A DNA stretch of 64,000 nucleotides, taken from Aspidapion aeneum (Eukaryota > Arthropoda > Insecta > Coleoptera > Brentidae). Positions 11,263 through 22,227 of this stretch are shown here, one piece after another (position 1 is the stretch's first letter; the number at the start of each line of letters is the position of its first letter). The stretch is from contig OY755044.1 of assembly GCA_963576565.1 (NCBI GenBank), positions 47,883,134 through 47,947,133 on the forward strand, in the 5' to 3' direction. The translations under genes and the position numbers were made by a program. The notes beneath the pieces are model-generated. The model did not search any database, was not told the origin of the DNA, and saw only the letters and a list, made by a program, of their open reading frames with translations.

Positions 11263-12489
11263 CAGTGGCGAAGCGTACGGGTAGACAAGGTAGACAGTGC
11301 CTACCCAAAATTTTGGATATTATTATTACATAAAAATATTCCTTAATGCTATTTATTGTTTGTATATTATTTATTATTTTTATTATTTAACAACTAAAAA
11401 CCAAAAATAATGACAATCCTGGTCCCGCCGCACGGCCCGCCCCTCTCAACTAAAGTGCGCTTCGAAAAAAACACGGTATAGATGATGTAGACGTATTAAA
11501 AATTGTATTCTAAAATCACTGCTATAGGGTACAGTTCAACGCAAAAGCGCGACAATTTGGCGGGGGAGAGAGCGAGTGGAAAAGACATTCGGCTATTTGT
11601 CTACTGTAGTCGGCCAGCTAGATAGTGCGTGCATTTCGCATATAATTAATTTATATCGAAGCGCAATATTTTTCTGAGCGTAAGTATACTCGACTCTGCG
11701 TGTATATTTTGTTTTGATTTAAATCGACGTCTTTTTTTGCAGTTAGGGTTTCCATCATATACATAATATTCCAATACCCACGGTAATTGCCAATTCATGA
11801 TGCCAACATGAGTCCTTGCGGTCCTTAAGCAAAAATGACCTGATTGGTTGCTTTTAAACATATATGCATATTATTTCCTTATAGTACGTATTATGGCAAT
11901 ACCTACGGGACCTTATGATGCATAATGCAAACATATTTGAAATAGCAATGTCATTGGGTATAAGTCTATCATTTTTCCGGTCCTTAAGATAAAATGTCCT
12001 AATTGGTTATACTTTTACGAATACATATTATTTTATTCTTGTATTCGTCACGTCAAATCATCGGCTCAGAGTTGACAAAACTCTATCTATGTAAATTTGG
12101 TGTCTGTGCATTTTTCGTATCTTTATTTCTGAATGTTTGCATCAAATGCCAGCCATTGTGTAAATGGGTAACAGGGAGTATGGAAATACTACGTATATGG
12201 TTTCCATACGTATGTGTCGGTGTCGACGCCAGACAAAATTAATTGTTTAATTTTTCCGTTTTTGTATACATAAAATTTCTAATATCCAAATTTTAAGGAA
12301 AGTGTTATTGACCATTATACTACTAGTAAAATACGCAGACTAGTATTTTTAAGACAGTTTGAGAGTTACCGTACACTATTAATATAAATATTTGTTGTAC
12401 TTTTTATGCAAAATAAAAATATATTTTTTTTTGTAATTTTTTTTCATTTCTTCTGTCAACCTTAAAAAAATCCTTACGCCTCGCCACTG
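11263..12489 (-). mobile_element. hAT-like non-autonomous element in PLE, right arm (uninterrupted)
   Basis: 1227 bp with termini CAGTGGCGAAGCGTA and TACGCCTCGCCACTG. Flanks TTTTATCG and CCTTGTCA do not form a clear target duplication. No transposase. The two short frames it contains (11646..11861 minus and 12003..12242 plus) have no protein-like content. It gives the reference length for the interrupted left-arm copy. Confidence 0.65.
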
Positions 12490-12850
12490 CCTTGTCATAT
12501 TTCCCGATGAAAAAACTGTTTTTATATTATAGTGTTTGGGTTTCGTCTTATGTTTTCTGAAATCCCTTGAACATAATAATATGGAATGTTAATAACACCC
12601 AACGGATTATTATTTTGAGAATTTCCCACATTTGGTTTGTTCTTAAATTTAGAGATCGTTGAGTTTATTAATTTCTCGGAATAACCATGCTGTTTTAAGT
12701 ATATTTCTGTGGTTAATTCTTCATTATTACTACAAATATTCACGACTCTTAAATACAAACTTCTTATAACTCCTTGTTTTGTAGCAACATACTGATTAGA
12801 CTTAAAATTTAGGTACTGTCCCGTGTGTGTATGTCTCATAGGAGACATAC
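12490..12850 (-). pseudogene. Penelope-like element RT C-terminal region
   Basis: The PLE part of the frame at 12522..13043 reads GQYLNFKSNQYVATKQGVI, then KQHGYSEKLINSTI, then VINIPYYYVQGISENIRR. This is the conserved thumb/linker region of PLE reverse transcriptases upstream of the GIY-YIG domain. Homology stops at the 18-bp palindrome at 12820..12859; upstream residues are low-complexity and not PLE-like. The finger and palm domains are missing, so this is 5'-truncated. Confidence 0.8.
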
Positions 12851-12859
12851 ACACACGGG
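12820..12859. repeat. Perfect 18-bp inverted repeat at PLE truncation point
   Basis: CCCGTGTGTGTATGTCTC, a 4-bp spacer ATAG, then the exact reverse complement. PLE homology ends here, which suggests a fold-back or template switch at the truncation breakpoint. Confidence 0.8.
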
Positions 12860-13084
12860 GCAGATATATAGATACAGTGTGTATATTTATTAAATTTATT
12901 TTGTTTTTTTTTTTATTTCGCTTAAAGGCACTATTTATATGGATGGGAAAAATGGTTTCCATGAAATTTGTTAAAATTTTGATATAAAAGTTGTAAAATA
13001 ATTTGACGAATATTAAGTTTATACATCTTGAGAATGAATCCAACGTGTGTATTCATTGATCTTGACAAACACTATTAGCCAAAA
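12860..13084. other. AT-rich stretch, nothing recognised
   Basis: Lies between the PLE truncation and the RTE LINE remnant. No motif, repeat or ORF of interest was seen. Confidence 0.5.
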
Positions 13085-14271
13085 CTGACATTTAATAACA
13101 TACTAGAACGTTTTTCTACGTTGTCCGACGCCTATTCTACACCTCCTTCGATCCTGACAATATGTCAGGTTCTTTTGACTCATTGATCTTTGGATTGACT
13201 GTTGCCATTCCAGTTTAGGACGCCCTCCTTTTCTGCGCCCTATTGGTTGCTATTCTAGAACCTGCTTTGGTAGTCTTTTGTCATTCATCCGTTGTACATT
13301 GCTGTACCATATCAGCTGTCTTTTAGTGATGTCATCTTCCCTCGATTCCCATTCTTTTATGATCTCATTTCTTATATGATCTGTTCTAGATATTTTCATT
13401 TATCTTCTTATTGCATCCATTTCGGCACTTTCCACTTTTGTTTTGTATTTTTCTGTTACGCGTCAAGTCTCTATTCCATACAGCAGCATGCTTTTCACCA
13501 TTGTTTCATGTATGTAAAATTTTACTACTACTATGTCGGTTTAGAACGTTTTTCTACGTTGTCCGACGCCTATTCTTCACCTCCTTCGATCAATGTAAAA
13601 TTTTACAATATTTTCTATCTTTCTGCTCTAGTCTGGTTTTAACTCACTTGATTCGTTTCTAATACATAAATACTGAGTCTTGTCTACGTTCACGGTTAAC
13701 CCACACTTTTGTTATTTTTCCGTTAACTTTCTCATCATATACTCCATGTCTTCTTTATCATTAGCCACAATTACTTGGTCGTCAGCAAACTGTAGTGTGT
13801 ATATGGTAAATTGGTCGTTAAGTGGTATTCCCATACCGTGTACTTTACGTTTCCAGTTTTTTAGAGCTACTACTACTACTTTCGTTACCAGGAATTCTTT
13901 TGAAAGTTGATTTCCAATTTTTTTTAGATTTTGACCCTTTATATAGTTCTTTTATTGCTTTTATGTATGTATGATTGATATTAGTTTGCTCTTACACTGT
14001 CCACAATTTTTCCACTGGAACGGTATCATATGCTTTTTGTAGGTCCACAAAGGTAACATGAGTCTCTATGTTTCTGGCACTTCTTTTCCCAATTACCTGT
14101 GTAAGACAAAAACATTTATCATCAAAAGATCTGCCTGCACGAAACCCACTTTGCTCTTCTTCTTGTTCATGAAAACCATTCTCTGTTAGATTCTTAAGAA
14201 TCCTACCATACAATCTACTTAGTATAATGGTTACGGAAATTTATCTGTAATTGTTGCAATCCAGCTTGTTT
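13085..14271 (-). pseudogene. RTE-clade LINE remnant (RTE-1), RT and 3' end
   Basis: Minus-strand fragments in several frames: GFRAGRSFDDKCFCLTQVI and VTFVDLQKAYDTVP (14020..14150) are the RT region around motif A. The C-terminal region around 13200..13330 gives RMNDKRLPKQVLE followed by a GRRKGGRP-like basic block. The 3' end lies near 13106, where the complement of AGAACGTTTTTCTACGTTG matches the end of the RTE protein and its very short 3' UTR. Many stops and shifts; old. It continues at 15776 beyond a later insertion. Confidence 0.8.
13526..13592 (-). mobile_element. 67-bp 5'-truncated RTE insertion with target duplication
   Basis: A short copy of the RTE 3' end (GAACGTTTTTCTACGTTGTC, as at 13106) ending in a TAGTAGTA-like tail on the minus strand. 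It is flanked by perfect 14-bp repeats ATGTAAAATTTTAC at 13512..13525 and 13593..13606. This is the structure expected from target-primed reverse transcription that stopped after a few dozen bases. It lies inside the older RTE-1 copy. Confidence 0.85.
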
Positions 14272-14336
14272 CCTTTTTTACAAGCTTTGATTTAGCTTCA
14301 GATGTTCTGTCTAACTAACTATCAAATCTTGTGAAG

Positions 14337-15115
14337 GGTTTTTGACACACTTCCCATTATCCGATTTGAATGAAATTTGGTACACACATAGTGGTCCCAT
14401 GACAATACAACATTAAGAAAATATCCTCCCACCCCTACCCCCACCCCTTCTATAGAAAAATGTGTTTTTGACACACTTCCCGTTATCCGATTTGGTTAAC
14501 ATTTGGTATACACATAGTGGTCCAATGATAATACAACAATAAGAAAAAATATTCTCCCACACCTACCCCCACCCCCTTCCATAGAAAAATTTGTTTTTGA
14601 CACACTTCCCGTTATCCGATTTGGATGAAATTTGGTATACATATAGTGATCCGATGACAATACAATATTAAGAAAAAAATATCCTCCCACCCCTACCCCC
14701 ACCCCCTTTCATAGAAAAATGCGTTTTTGACACACTTCCCATTATCCGATTTGGATGAAATTTGGTATTCACATAGTGGTCCGATGAATATACAATATTA
14801 ATAAAAAATATCCTCCCACCCCTACTCCCACCCCCTTCCATAGAAAATGCGTTTTTGACACCCTTCCCATTATCCGATTTGGATGAAATTTGGTATACAT
14901 ATAGTGGTCCGATAACAATATAACATTGAAAAAAAATATCCTCCCACTCCTACCCCCACCCACTTCTATAGAGAAATGGGTTTTTGACACACTTCCCATT
15001 ATCCGATTTGGATGAAATTTGGTATACATATAGTGGTCCGATGATAATACAACAATAATAAAAAAAATCCTCCCACCCCTTCCATAAAAAAATGCGTTTC
15101 TGACACACTTCAAAT
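14337..15115. repeat. Tandem repeat, about seven units of about 129 bp
   Basis: Units start with TTTTTGACACACTTCCC at about 14337, 14464, 14593, 14722, 14851, 14980 and 15096. Each contains TTATCCGATTTGGATGAAAT, CACATAGTGGTCC-like sequence and a CCCACCCCTACCCCCACCCC block. The last unit is shorter (about 116 bp). Confidence 0.88.
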
Positions 15116-15347
15116 GACTTTTATAAAATTTGGTATATGCATAAAAGTCCGATGGCAATACAGCCCAAACAAAAAATATATTTCTACCTCTACCCCCACC
15201 CTCCCCTTCCCCCAATAGAAAAATGAGTTTATAAATAACTCACGATCAGCGATTTCATTATAATCTAGTATCAACTCTTCTGTTCTGTTATTGAACAAAT
15301 ATTTTCATTTAATAGGGTAGATAGCTGAGACTAAAAAGTAGAAAATA

Positions 15348-15770
15348 AATTGGTAAAAAAATATTTCCAACATTCTGATATTATCATAATAATAAAAGCG
15401 ATGGCCGCAAATCAAAGCATAAGTTAATCTAAATTTGTGATCTAAACACTTAAAGAATATTCAACATAGCAGGTCATCAAAGATATGTTTGATGTGCCGC
15501 AATATTATGCCATTATGTCAGAGAAATGCTGGAGTATCTTGGGTCGGGTTGGGTGGATTTGGTACCTCTGCATTTTTCTGGTAGATAGATTCTTGGAAAT
15601 AGTGATATTTAACTGATACGGATATCTTATCGTGCTAACATCGTCAAAATTTCCATCAGTCGGCCATCGCTTTTATTATTATGATAATATCAGAATGTTG
15701 GAAAATTATTTTTTAATTTTTAGTGCATTTTATAAAAGCTTGTGACTTAAAAATATTTTTTTACCAATTT
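15348..15770. mobile_element. Foldback MITE (TTGGTAAAAAAAT termini), copy B
   Basis: Second copy of the element at 7700..8165, reversed. The left arm has a deletion near the terminus. The ATAATAAAAGCGATGGCC block and its complement are kept. TA-like bases adjoin both ends, so a TA target is possible. Confidence 0.65.
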
Positions 15771-15775
15771 ATTAT

Positions 15776-17079
15776 ATATTGAGGATATGAATGCAATTTT
15801 TCAATCAGTGTGAGGTATAGCGTATATTCCCGCGGGTCCGCTAGCTTTTCCGGATTTAAGCTTTTTAATACTATTCTTTATCATTTCTTTTTTGATGATT
15901 ACTTCCTCTCCATGTACTTTTATGTCTCTGATCGGGAAGGCTGACAGATATTTCGGTCTCGTTTCCTGCAGCAGTCTCTTGTAGTGTTCTGTCCATTGTT
16001 CTGATTTGATGATCTGATTTATTTTTTCTTTGGTTGGATTTTTTACCGTAGAAATTAATTTCCACTTTGCCTACCTCCTACGTGTGTATTTGTATCGTGG
16101 CATTTTTTTCCGAGCGTATCAAATTTATTAGCTGTCTTCTGATTTCCCTGTAGATTCCTAGGTCTTTGGTCTTTAGTACTGAGCCATTCCGAGTATGGGC
16201 GTTTTTCCTCCTTGACCATTTCCTGTATTTTCTCCGTCCATCACATCTTATTGCTATTTCTTTTATCTTGGTACACAACAGCTTCTTTGCTTGCTTCTAT
16301 TAAGCTTTTTACTATGTTTGTATATGTTTCTTCAAATGAGTGTTCTGTAGTTATTAATTTTTCATCTAATCGCTTCTAATACAATATTTGCATACGAGTT
16401 CGATTTCTAGACTTCTAAAGTTGTATTTTTGATTTTCTGTACTCTTACTACTCTCACCTCTATTTTTTCTGAAAGGGAATAATATTTTTGCTTTTACCGA
16501 ATGGTCGTCAGATCCACAGGTATCACCACGAAGTAACCGCACATCATACCACTTTCATTCCGAGTGTTGTCCACCTCTAGCATAATTAGATTTTAGATTT
16601 GTTGATGCCTGAATCCAGGTATATAGATGAATATCCATATATTTAAAAAAACCATTATTTATTTTTAAGTTGTGGGTTCACACAATTGGGTTTGTCTATC
16701 AGTTCGATTAATAAAATATATTATTATAATTATTTCCCTGGTATTGCCGATTTTGGTGATAGTCTCATCAAGTTGGTCGAAGAACATTTGTTTTGTAGCT
16801 AATCTTTCGTCATCTGATGGTGCGTAGGCTATTATTATGCTTATATTATGTCCAAGCATCTTCAGCATTAATGCACTCGTAGTCTGCAATCTTATTTTTG
16901 AGATTTTTCTTGATTAATAAAGATACCCCTTTGGCTGCTCTCCTTTATTTTGTGAACAAAGTTACCGACACTACTTGTACATGTTCCTTTCTTTTTTATC
17001 TCTGTGAGTGCCATAATGTCCATCTTACTATTCTTCTCTTCGGTTGCAATAATGTCCAACCTTTGGTTCACTCCCTGTA
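15776..17079 (-). pseudogene. RTE-1 LINE remnant, endonuclease to early RT
   Basis: Minus-strand pieces in order: VNQRLDIIATEEKNSKMDIM and ALTEIKKKGT (17077..16960, endonuclease N-terminus), HNISIIIAYAPSDDERLAT (around 16830, endonuclease core), KNKSDHQIRTMDRTLQE (around 16020, linker before RT) and KASGPAGIYAI (around 15840, start of RT). Alignment along the intact-like RTE-2 copy at 30959..34235 gives the order. Broken by many stops. Confidence 0.75.
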
Positions 17080-17917
17080 CAGGGTGTCTCATTATATTTT
17101 TTCCCACCCTTTTACACCATTAATAATTGATATAGGAATATAAAAGAAATTGTGTTCGAATTCGCGAAATTTTGACTTTTAAATTGCATCTTGACTTTAT
17201 TCTTGATGCTTACCGTATTTGAGAGGCGCTCAAATTTATAGTTTTTGTGAATTGGATGCTCCTTATAATGTTTAATTAATAGATTAGGCTTGAAATATAC
17301 TTTCCAAAAATGCCCCATATGTCGCAGTTTTGATAAATAGTTTCTGAAATATAAGCGACAATTTTTTAAATTATAAAAAAATAACATCACTACTTTTGTG
17401 TTAATTTCAGTGTCCTTATTTCCAACGATGTTAGTCTCCATGTATAAACAGTGACAATGACAAATTTTTTGTTTAAATGACGCTCAAAATGACAACTGGT
17501 AACGACAACAAAGTTTATATGTCGTGTCACATAATGTCATTGTCACTGTTGATACATGGGGACTAACATAATTTGGAATAAGGATACTAAAATTAACACA
17601 AAAGCGGTACTGTTATCTTTTTATCATTTTAAAAAATAATTGCTAATATCTCAGAAACTATGGCTCTAAACTACGGCATATCGGGAATTTTTGGAAAATT
17701 TGTTCCAAGCCTAATCTATCAATTAAATAATATAGGAAGTATCCAATTTACAAAAACTATAAATTTGAGCTCCTGTCAAATATGGTAAGCATCAGGTATA
17801 AAGTCAAGATGCAATTTAAAAGTAAAAATTTCGCGAATTCGAACACTATTTCTTTTATATTCCTATATCAATTAATAATGGTGTAAAAGGGTGGGAAAAC
17901 TATAATGAGACACCCTG
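17080..17917. mobile_element. Mariner-type foldback MITE with TA target duplication
   Basis: 838 bp, almost all inverted repeat (arms about 410 bp, imperfect). Termini CAGGGTGTCTCATTATA and complement, flanked by TA at 17078..17079 and 17918..17919. The centre near 17490 holds the mirrored motif GTCATTGTCACTG. No transposase. It split the endonuclease start of RTE-1. The frames at 17112..17441 minus and 16898..17143 plus are accidental. Confidence 0.9.
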
Positions 17918-18000
17918 TACGTTCCATTTAGCTATAGTCCTTTGGTTTAACTTTTTTGTCTTCGAGAATATCAGGCCATTGCTCCGAGGCTTTGTTTGGG
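17918..18000 (-). pseudogene. RTE-1 5' edge
   Basis: Beyond the mariner foldback the minus strand reads KWNVQ-like sequence, matching the TWNVQGM start of the endonuclease in RTE-2. The true 5' end is not visible; the text becomes featureless by about 18000. Confidence 0.6.
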
Positions 18001-18879
18001 GTTTTATTTATTTTATTTAATAACATACTTTGAGTTATTTACTAATTTTGTTTCCAATGGCAACTTAATCCTAGGCTTTATTTAAAAACTCCAGAAGGTT
18101 CATTGTAATTAGATATGTTTTAAAGAAAAAACTAAGTTGAGTTCCATTTTATTATCTAATTAATCCTAGGCTGTCTACGATAAATAACTTAGACTAACAT
18201 TAACATCTTAGCGAAATTAGTTATTTCTTATTCAGAAAGGTAGATCGTTTCCACATTGCAATTTTTTTTATTTGAGTTAGCATTACGACTTATTAAAAAT
18301 CACTTGGTTTGCCTTCCATTCCACAAGTTGTCAATCCCATGATCGCGACAGTTTATTGCGGAAACAGGAAGAGGATTGTCTTTATGTATAGGTTTGCATT
18401 TTCTAAGCACACGATGACACAGACAGTTTCATGCTAAGTGACAGGTAATCCTCTACCAGTTTACCATCTTTACTGGGTCGTCTCTATCCATCAGTATGTA
18501 GACAGTTTGAACTCACACATCCGACTGATTATTTTGGCGCAAAATAACTGTATATATCCAAGAAATGGCGCAAAAATAATGTTGGCCAATCCGGTATCAA
18601 AAATATACCGAGAAAATATATAGATAGACAGAAAACTCAAAGTTTAAACATTAAACATAAATCTTTTGTATATTGGCGTTAAATGAAAATAAGAAAACAA
18701 TTTCAATCCTGGTCAAGGGATTTAGATATTGCAAACTCCTAAAATGCAGGAATATATTAAATAATAATAAACGCAATGTTGCCAAATCTGTGGAAGCAAG
18801 AATGATAGAGAAGTAAAACCAAAAAAAGTATACAAAAAGGAGTGTCGCCTCTACCGGAATTATCTCAAACTAAAAATAT
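18001..18879. other. No gene seen
   Basis: AT-rich. CTAATTAATCCTAGGCT-like motifs recur around 18068 and 18160. The frame at 18438..18623 has no domain or splice context. Possibly host intron or old repeat. Confidence 0.45.
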
Positions 18880-19360
18880 ACACAGGATTTTATTTAGTTA
18901 TCATTATTGCGTCCGATTTGCTTTATCAGCCTTGAAAACAGTTTTGGTAAATATCTCAGAAACTGAAGTTTTTAGTAATAACAAAAATTATTGAGGAAAA
19001 CGTATTCAACTGACTTCTGAAATTGATGCGGTGCTCCGTTAGGATGTTAGCATATTTTCAATATTTAAACTGTCATTATCATTAATGGATTTTGACCAAA
19101 GTCTAATGCTCTTTACAGTATTGTACACTATTTTGCCTGAAAATGTCATGAAAATCGGTATAGCAGTTTAGGAGCTATCGTGTACGGACAGACATACACA
19201 TACACACACGGACAGACGTCACTACGATATTGCTAAGATACGTCAAAATACACCCAAATAACACATTATCGGCGTTAAGTGAAAAAAAATTTCGTCGAAG
19301 ACAATACATACCTTCTCTAGCCATTGCTGCGCGGGCTAGGAAGGTAAGGATTATATATTT
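18880..19360. repeat. Dispersed repeat, copy 1 (ends GGGCTAGGAAGGTAA)
   Basis: Shares ATTAATGGATTTTGACC, an ACGGACAGACA block, ACGATATTGCTAA and GGGCTAGGAAGGTAA, in the same order, with 22640..22852. A more diverged relative lies inside the hAT MITE at about 19900..20400 (ACGGACAGACGTCA, GAAACGAAAGCTC). Family unknown. Confidence 0.6.
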
Positions 19361-19371
19361 ATCCATTAAAG

Positions 19372-20559
19372 CAGTGGTTCCCAAACTGGGGGGCGCGCCC
19401 CGTAGGGGGGCGCAGAACAATATTCAGGGGGGATTAACAAAACGTTATAATTTACAAATGCAAATAAAAATTGCATATTTTTGTAAGTTTGGTTTATGTT
19501 TAACTAATAATTGTTAATATAATACCTAGGTAAAAAGATACTTTTTCCATACGCTTCTAAAAAATAAAAATGGGCCTACCATAACCTAGAAATTGGTCAT
19601 TGTAATTGGGTTTGCACAGAAACGTCAATTTTTAATGAAATTACGCTTGTTCGAAATTCATTGTAAATGTAGCTTTGTAGTCTCTAATGGAGCTTTTTAT
19701 ACACCGATCTCAAGGATTTCGGAATATTTAGGGTAGTAAAATTTTTTTTATTTATCCAATTATGACAAAATTTCTTGTGTACACATAGTTTGGGCACTCC
19801 CTGATTTCTACACAATGGGACAAAAAATATCAATTTGGCGGCGTTAAAAATTGGTTAGTACAAATATTTAATTTTAATTGTGTTTATTTACATAAAGAAA
19901 TGACGGACCTGATCCCTTCCTAGCCCATTCCAGTCTTAAAACTAGTTTTTTATAAATATTTCCGAAACGAAAGCTCTTACGTGTTTTAACGGAATTGTTG
20001 AGAAAAATGAGTTCTACATACTCCAAAAACCGCATAGTGATGCGATGTGCCATTAAAAAGTTACAATTTTTTAACTGTCAAGAAACGGTCATTAGCAAGC
20101 ATTATTGGATTTCAATCAAACTCCTTTCAGTGTATGAATTCTTGAAATAGGTGAGAGTGAGAATGAGCATCTGCAGACGTCAGGACCAATAGAGATGCGG
20201 AAATCAAGTGAGATCGCATGCGCAGTTTGACTTTCACGTGATTTTGAGGGAGTACTCCTCACCCGTTCAAGAATTCATACACAGATCGTTTCCTGAAAGT
20301 CCCATGAAAATCGGTTTAGCGGTTTCAGAGCTACCGTGGGTCGGACAGACACACACACATACAAACACACACACACGGACAGACGTCATGTCACGAAACA
20401 GATTAGAACTAGGTTAAGTAAATCAAAATGTTAGTTTTTTAATTAACTGTTTTTTATAGTAATAGTACAGTTTTTGTTCTTTATTCGGAGAAAGGGGGGC
20501 GTGACCAATTCAAGATTTCAAAAAAGGGGGCGCCATAGAAAATAGTTTGGGAACCACTG
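19372..20559. mobile_element. hAT-type MITE
   Basis: 1188 bp with termini CAGTGGTTCCCAAACT and AGTTTGGGAACCACTG, a very common hAT end in animals. GGGGGGCGC-rich subterminal blocks lie at both ends. Flanking 8-mers CATTAAAG (19364..19371) and CAATAAAA (20560..20567) agree at six of eight positions, a worn target duplication. It has a CACACACA tract and no transposase. Confidence 0.85.
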
Positions 20560-20934
20560 CAATAAAAAAATTAGTGTCTAATATCTATTTGAAAAAATTA
20601 GTAATATTTAGAGCTTTTCTATTTTTACATATTTTTTAACTGATTAATACTTATAGATTGCAAACCGCAAAGTCAATAGGTAATAAAAGCAAAACATTTT
20701 TGGCAAAAAACAGGCGCATGCATTTTGGCAAGGTTCCAAATAAAATAGTTTAGACCTTACGAAAAAAAAATAATTTGAGCGAGAAATTTGGATTAAGCAA
20801 AATTATATTGGTGTTTTCGGATTTCACGATTTTCGCTAAAAATAATGATTAGTAAATTATAGGTGCAGGTGTCATTGCATGATAAAAGTTGATAAATAAT
20901 GTTAGTTTTTAACTTTAGTTATAATTTTTCTTTG

Positions 20935-21720
20935 GTTCTGGTAAATATTCAGTTTAATCCATCAGTAACGTTTCGACAATGGATTTTGTCTTCATCAGAC
21001 TAAAAGGGTTACAACTCATTAGTATGTTAATATAAAGCACGGCACATTAATACATCACTAACTAAATAAAATTTAAAGTGACCTTATTAGTAATATATTT
21101 ATTCTTTACTAAATTAAAAATTTTAATAGATATGTAACTGATTTTTTTTTATAAAGAAATAATTATGGTTTATTATTTCTTTCCTCGTTTTCTATTTTTA
21201 TACATAAGTTCAAAGAGTTTTCACTACATCGAGAGTAACTATTTAGCTATACATATAAAAATAATAAGTAAAACCTCTAGCAAGCCATATTACAGATTTA
21301 GAAAATAACAACAATGTACACAATACAATGATGCCTCTGTTAGAACATGCAACATAATTAAAAAGGATTGTAAAATATATTTAGACTAGATCGTACATTA
21401 GAGACAACACAAAACTAAAATTTAAGCACATCAGTAAAAAATATATATATTAATATAAAAAGGAGGGAAGAAAAAATAAATTATTACTTTATAAAAAAAA
21501 TCAGTTACATATATTAAAATTTTTAAGTTAGGAAAGAAAACATGTATGTTAATAAGATCATTTTAAATTTTATTTATTTTGTTTAATTTATGATGTATTA
21601 ATGTGCCGTATTTTATATTAAATTACTAATGAGTTGTAACCTTTTTAGTCTGATAAAGATAAAAACCATTGTCGAACCGTTACTGATGGACTAAAGCGTA
21701 CATATATTTACCAGAACAAC
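20935..21720. mobile_element. Foldback element with hammerhead-like motif
   Basis: Inverted arms of about 270 bp (20935..21200 and 21440..21720) around a spacer of about 240 bp. Both arms contain complements of AGTTGTAACC, a CTGATGAAGAC/CTGATAAAGAT block, CCATTGTCGAA and CGTTACTGATGGA. No ORF. The arms are clearly diverged, so it is old. Confidence 0.75.
20971..20998 (-). ncRNA. Hammerhead-ribozyme-like core (candidate)
   Basis: On the minus strand CTGATGA is followed by GACAA, a six-base loop, TTGTC and GAAAC. That is the conserved hammerhead core with a 5-bp stem II. PLEs are known to carry minimal hammerheads. I could not find a convincing stem I/III partner and cleavage triplet, so activity is unproven. 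The copy in the other arm has lost the consensus (CTGATAA, CGAACC). Confidence 0.35.
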
Positions 21721-21967
21721 AGTGTCCTTATTCTCACTAAATCTACATGAAGTTTAATTTTACGTGATAATTTTACCAAACATTTATTTATTATATTATT
21801 TATGTATGTTTTAAAAAGTAAAAGTATGGATGTTATAAAAACTTTTTAAGGTTTTTTAAAAGCATTTTATCGCAGGAATTTTACCTCGAAAATAACTGCA
21901 GTGTTTGGATTGATAAACCTACTTTAAGTTATTCTTTATAAAAATTTTGGGTCGCGGAAAATTCTTC

Positions 21968-22170
21968 GAAAATGTTTCTTTGATTTTTTTGTTCTAACGG
22001 ATATTTGCTTGAAAACATTTTCTTCGAACAGTCGAAAACATTTTCTTCAAATAAAAATTTGTTCGAAAACATTTTCTTCGAACGGAAATTGGTTCGAAAA
22101 CATTTTCTTCGAACGAAAATTTGTTCGAAAACAATTTCTTGAATGGAAATTTTTCGACAACAATTTTTTC
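21968..22170. repeat. Degenerate TTCGAA-rich tandem repeat
   Basis: About seven imperfect units of roughly 20-31 bp containing GAAAACATTTTCTTCGAA and AAATTTGTTCGAAAAC. Similar TTCGAA-rich sequence is at 37272..37885. The minus frame at 21994..22215 translates this repeat only. Confidence 0.7.
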
Positions 22171-22227
22171 GAATTTTTCTAGACCTGGCTCGCCAAACTT
22201 AAACAACTCATACATTTCGGGGTCTCT

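Larger units (their letters stand above)
10345..12574 (-). repeat. Right arm of large inverted duplication
   Basis: Mirrors 1..800 plus 8548..9932. It lacks the composite repeat and gypsy-1, so it shows the pre-insertion state of the left arm (empty site near 11740). It keeps the PLE nuclease (10973..11262), the hAT-like element (11263..12489) and the PLE RT end. Confidence 0.87.
14272..15775 (-). mobile_element. Composite repeat copy B (minisatellite plus MITE)
   Basis: Inserted in RTE-1: RTE coding sequence is readable on both sides and joins at the boundaries. Same family as 8166..8547 plus the MITE at 7700..8165, in opposite orientation. Left end ACAAGCTTTGATTTAGC, right end TTTTACCAATTTATTA. 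Copy A has one 129-bp unit, this one has seven. Family unknown. Frames such as 14769..15215 only translate the repeat units. Confidence 0.7.

Noticed and set aside
14337..15115. CRISPR-like regular repeat array
   Set aside because: Whole 129-bp units repeat with no unique spacers, in eukaryotic transposon context.
14496..15298. Glycine-rich frames on the minus strand
   Set aside because: They translate the 129-bp tandem units and change composition with unit edges.
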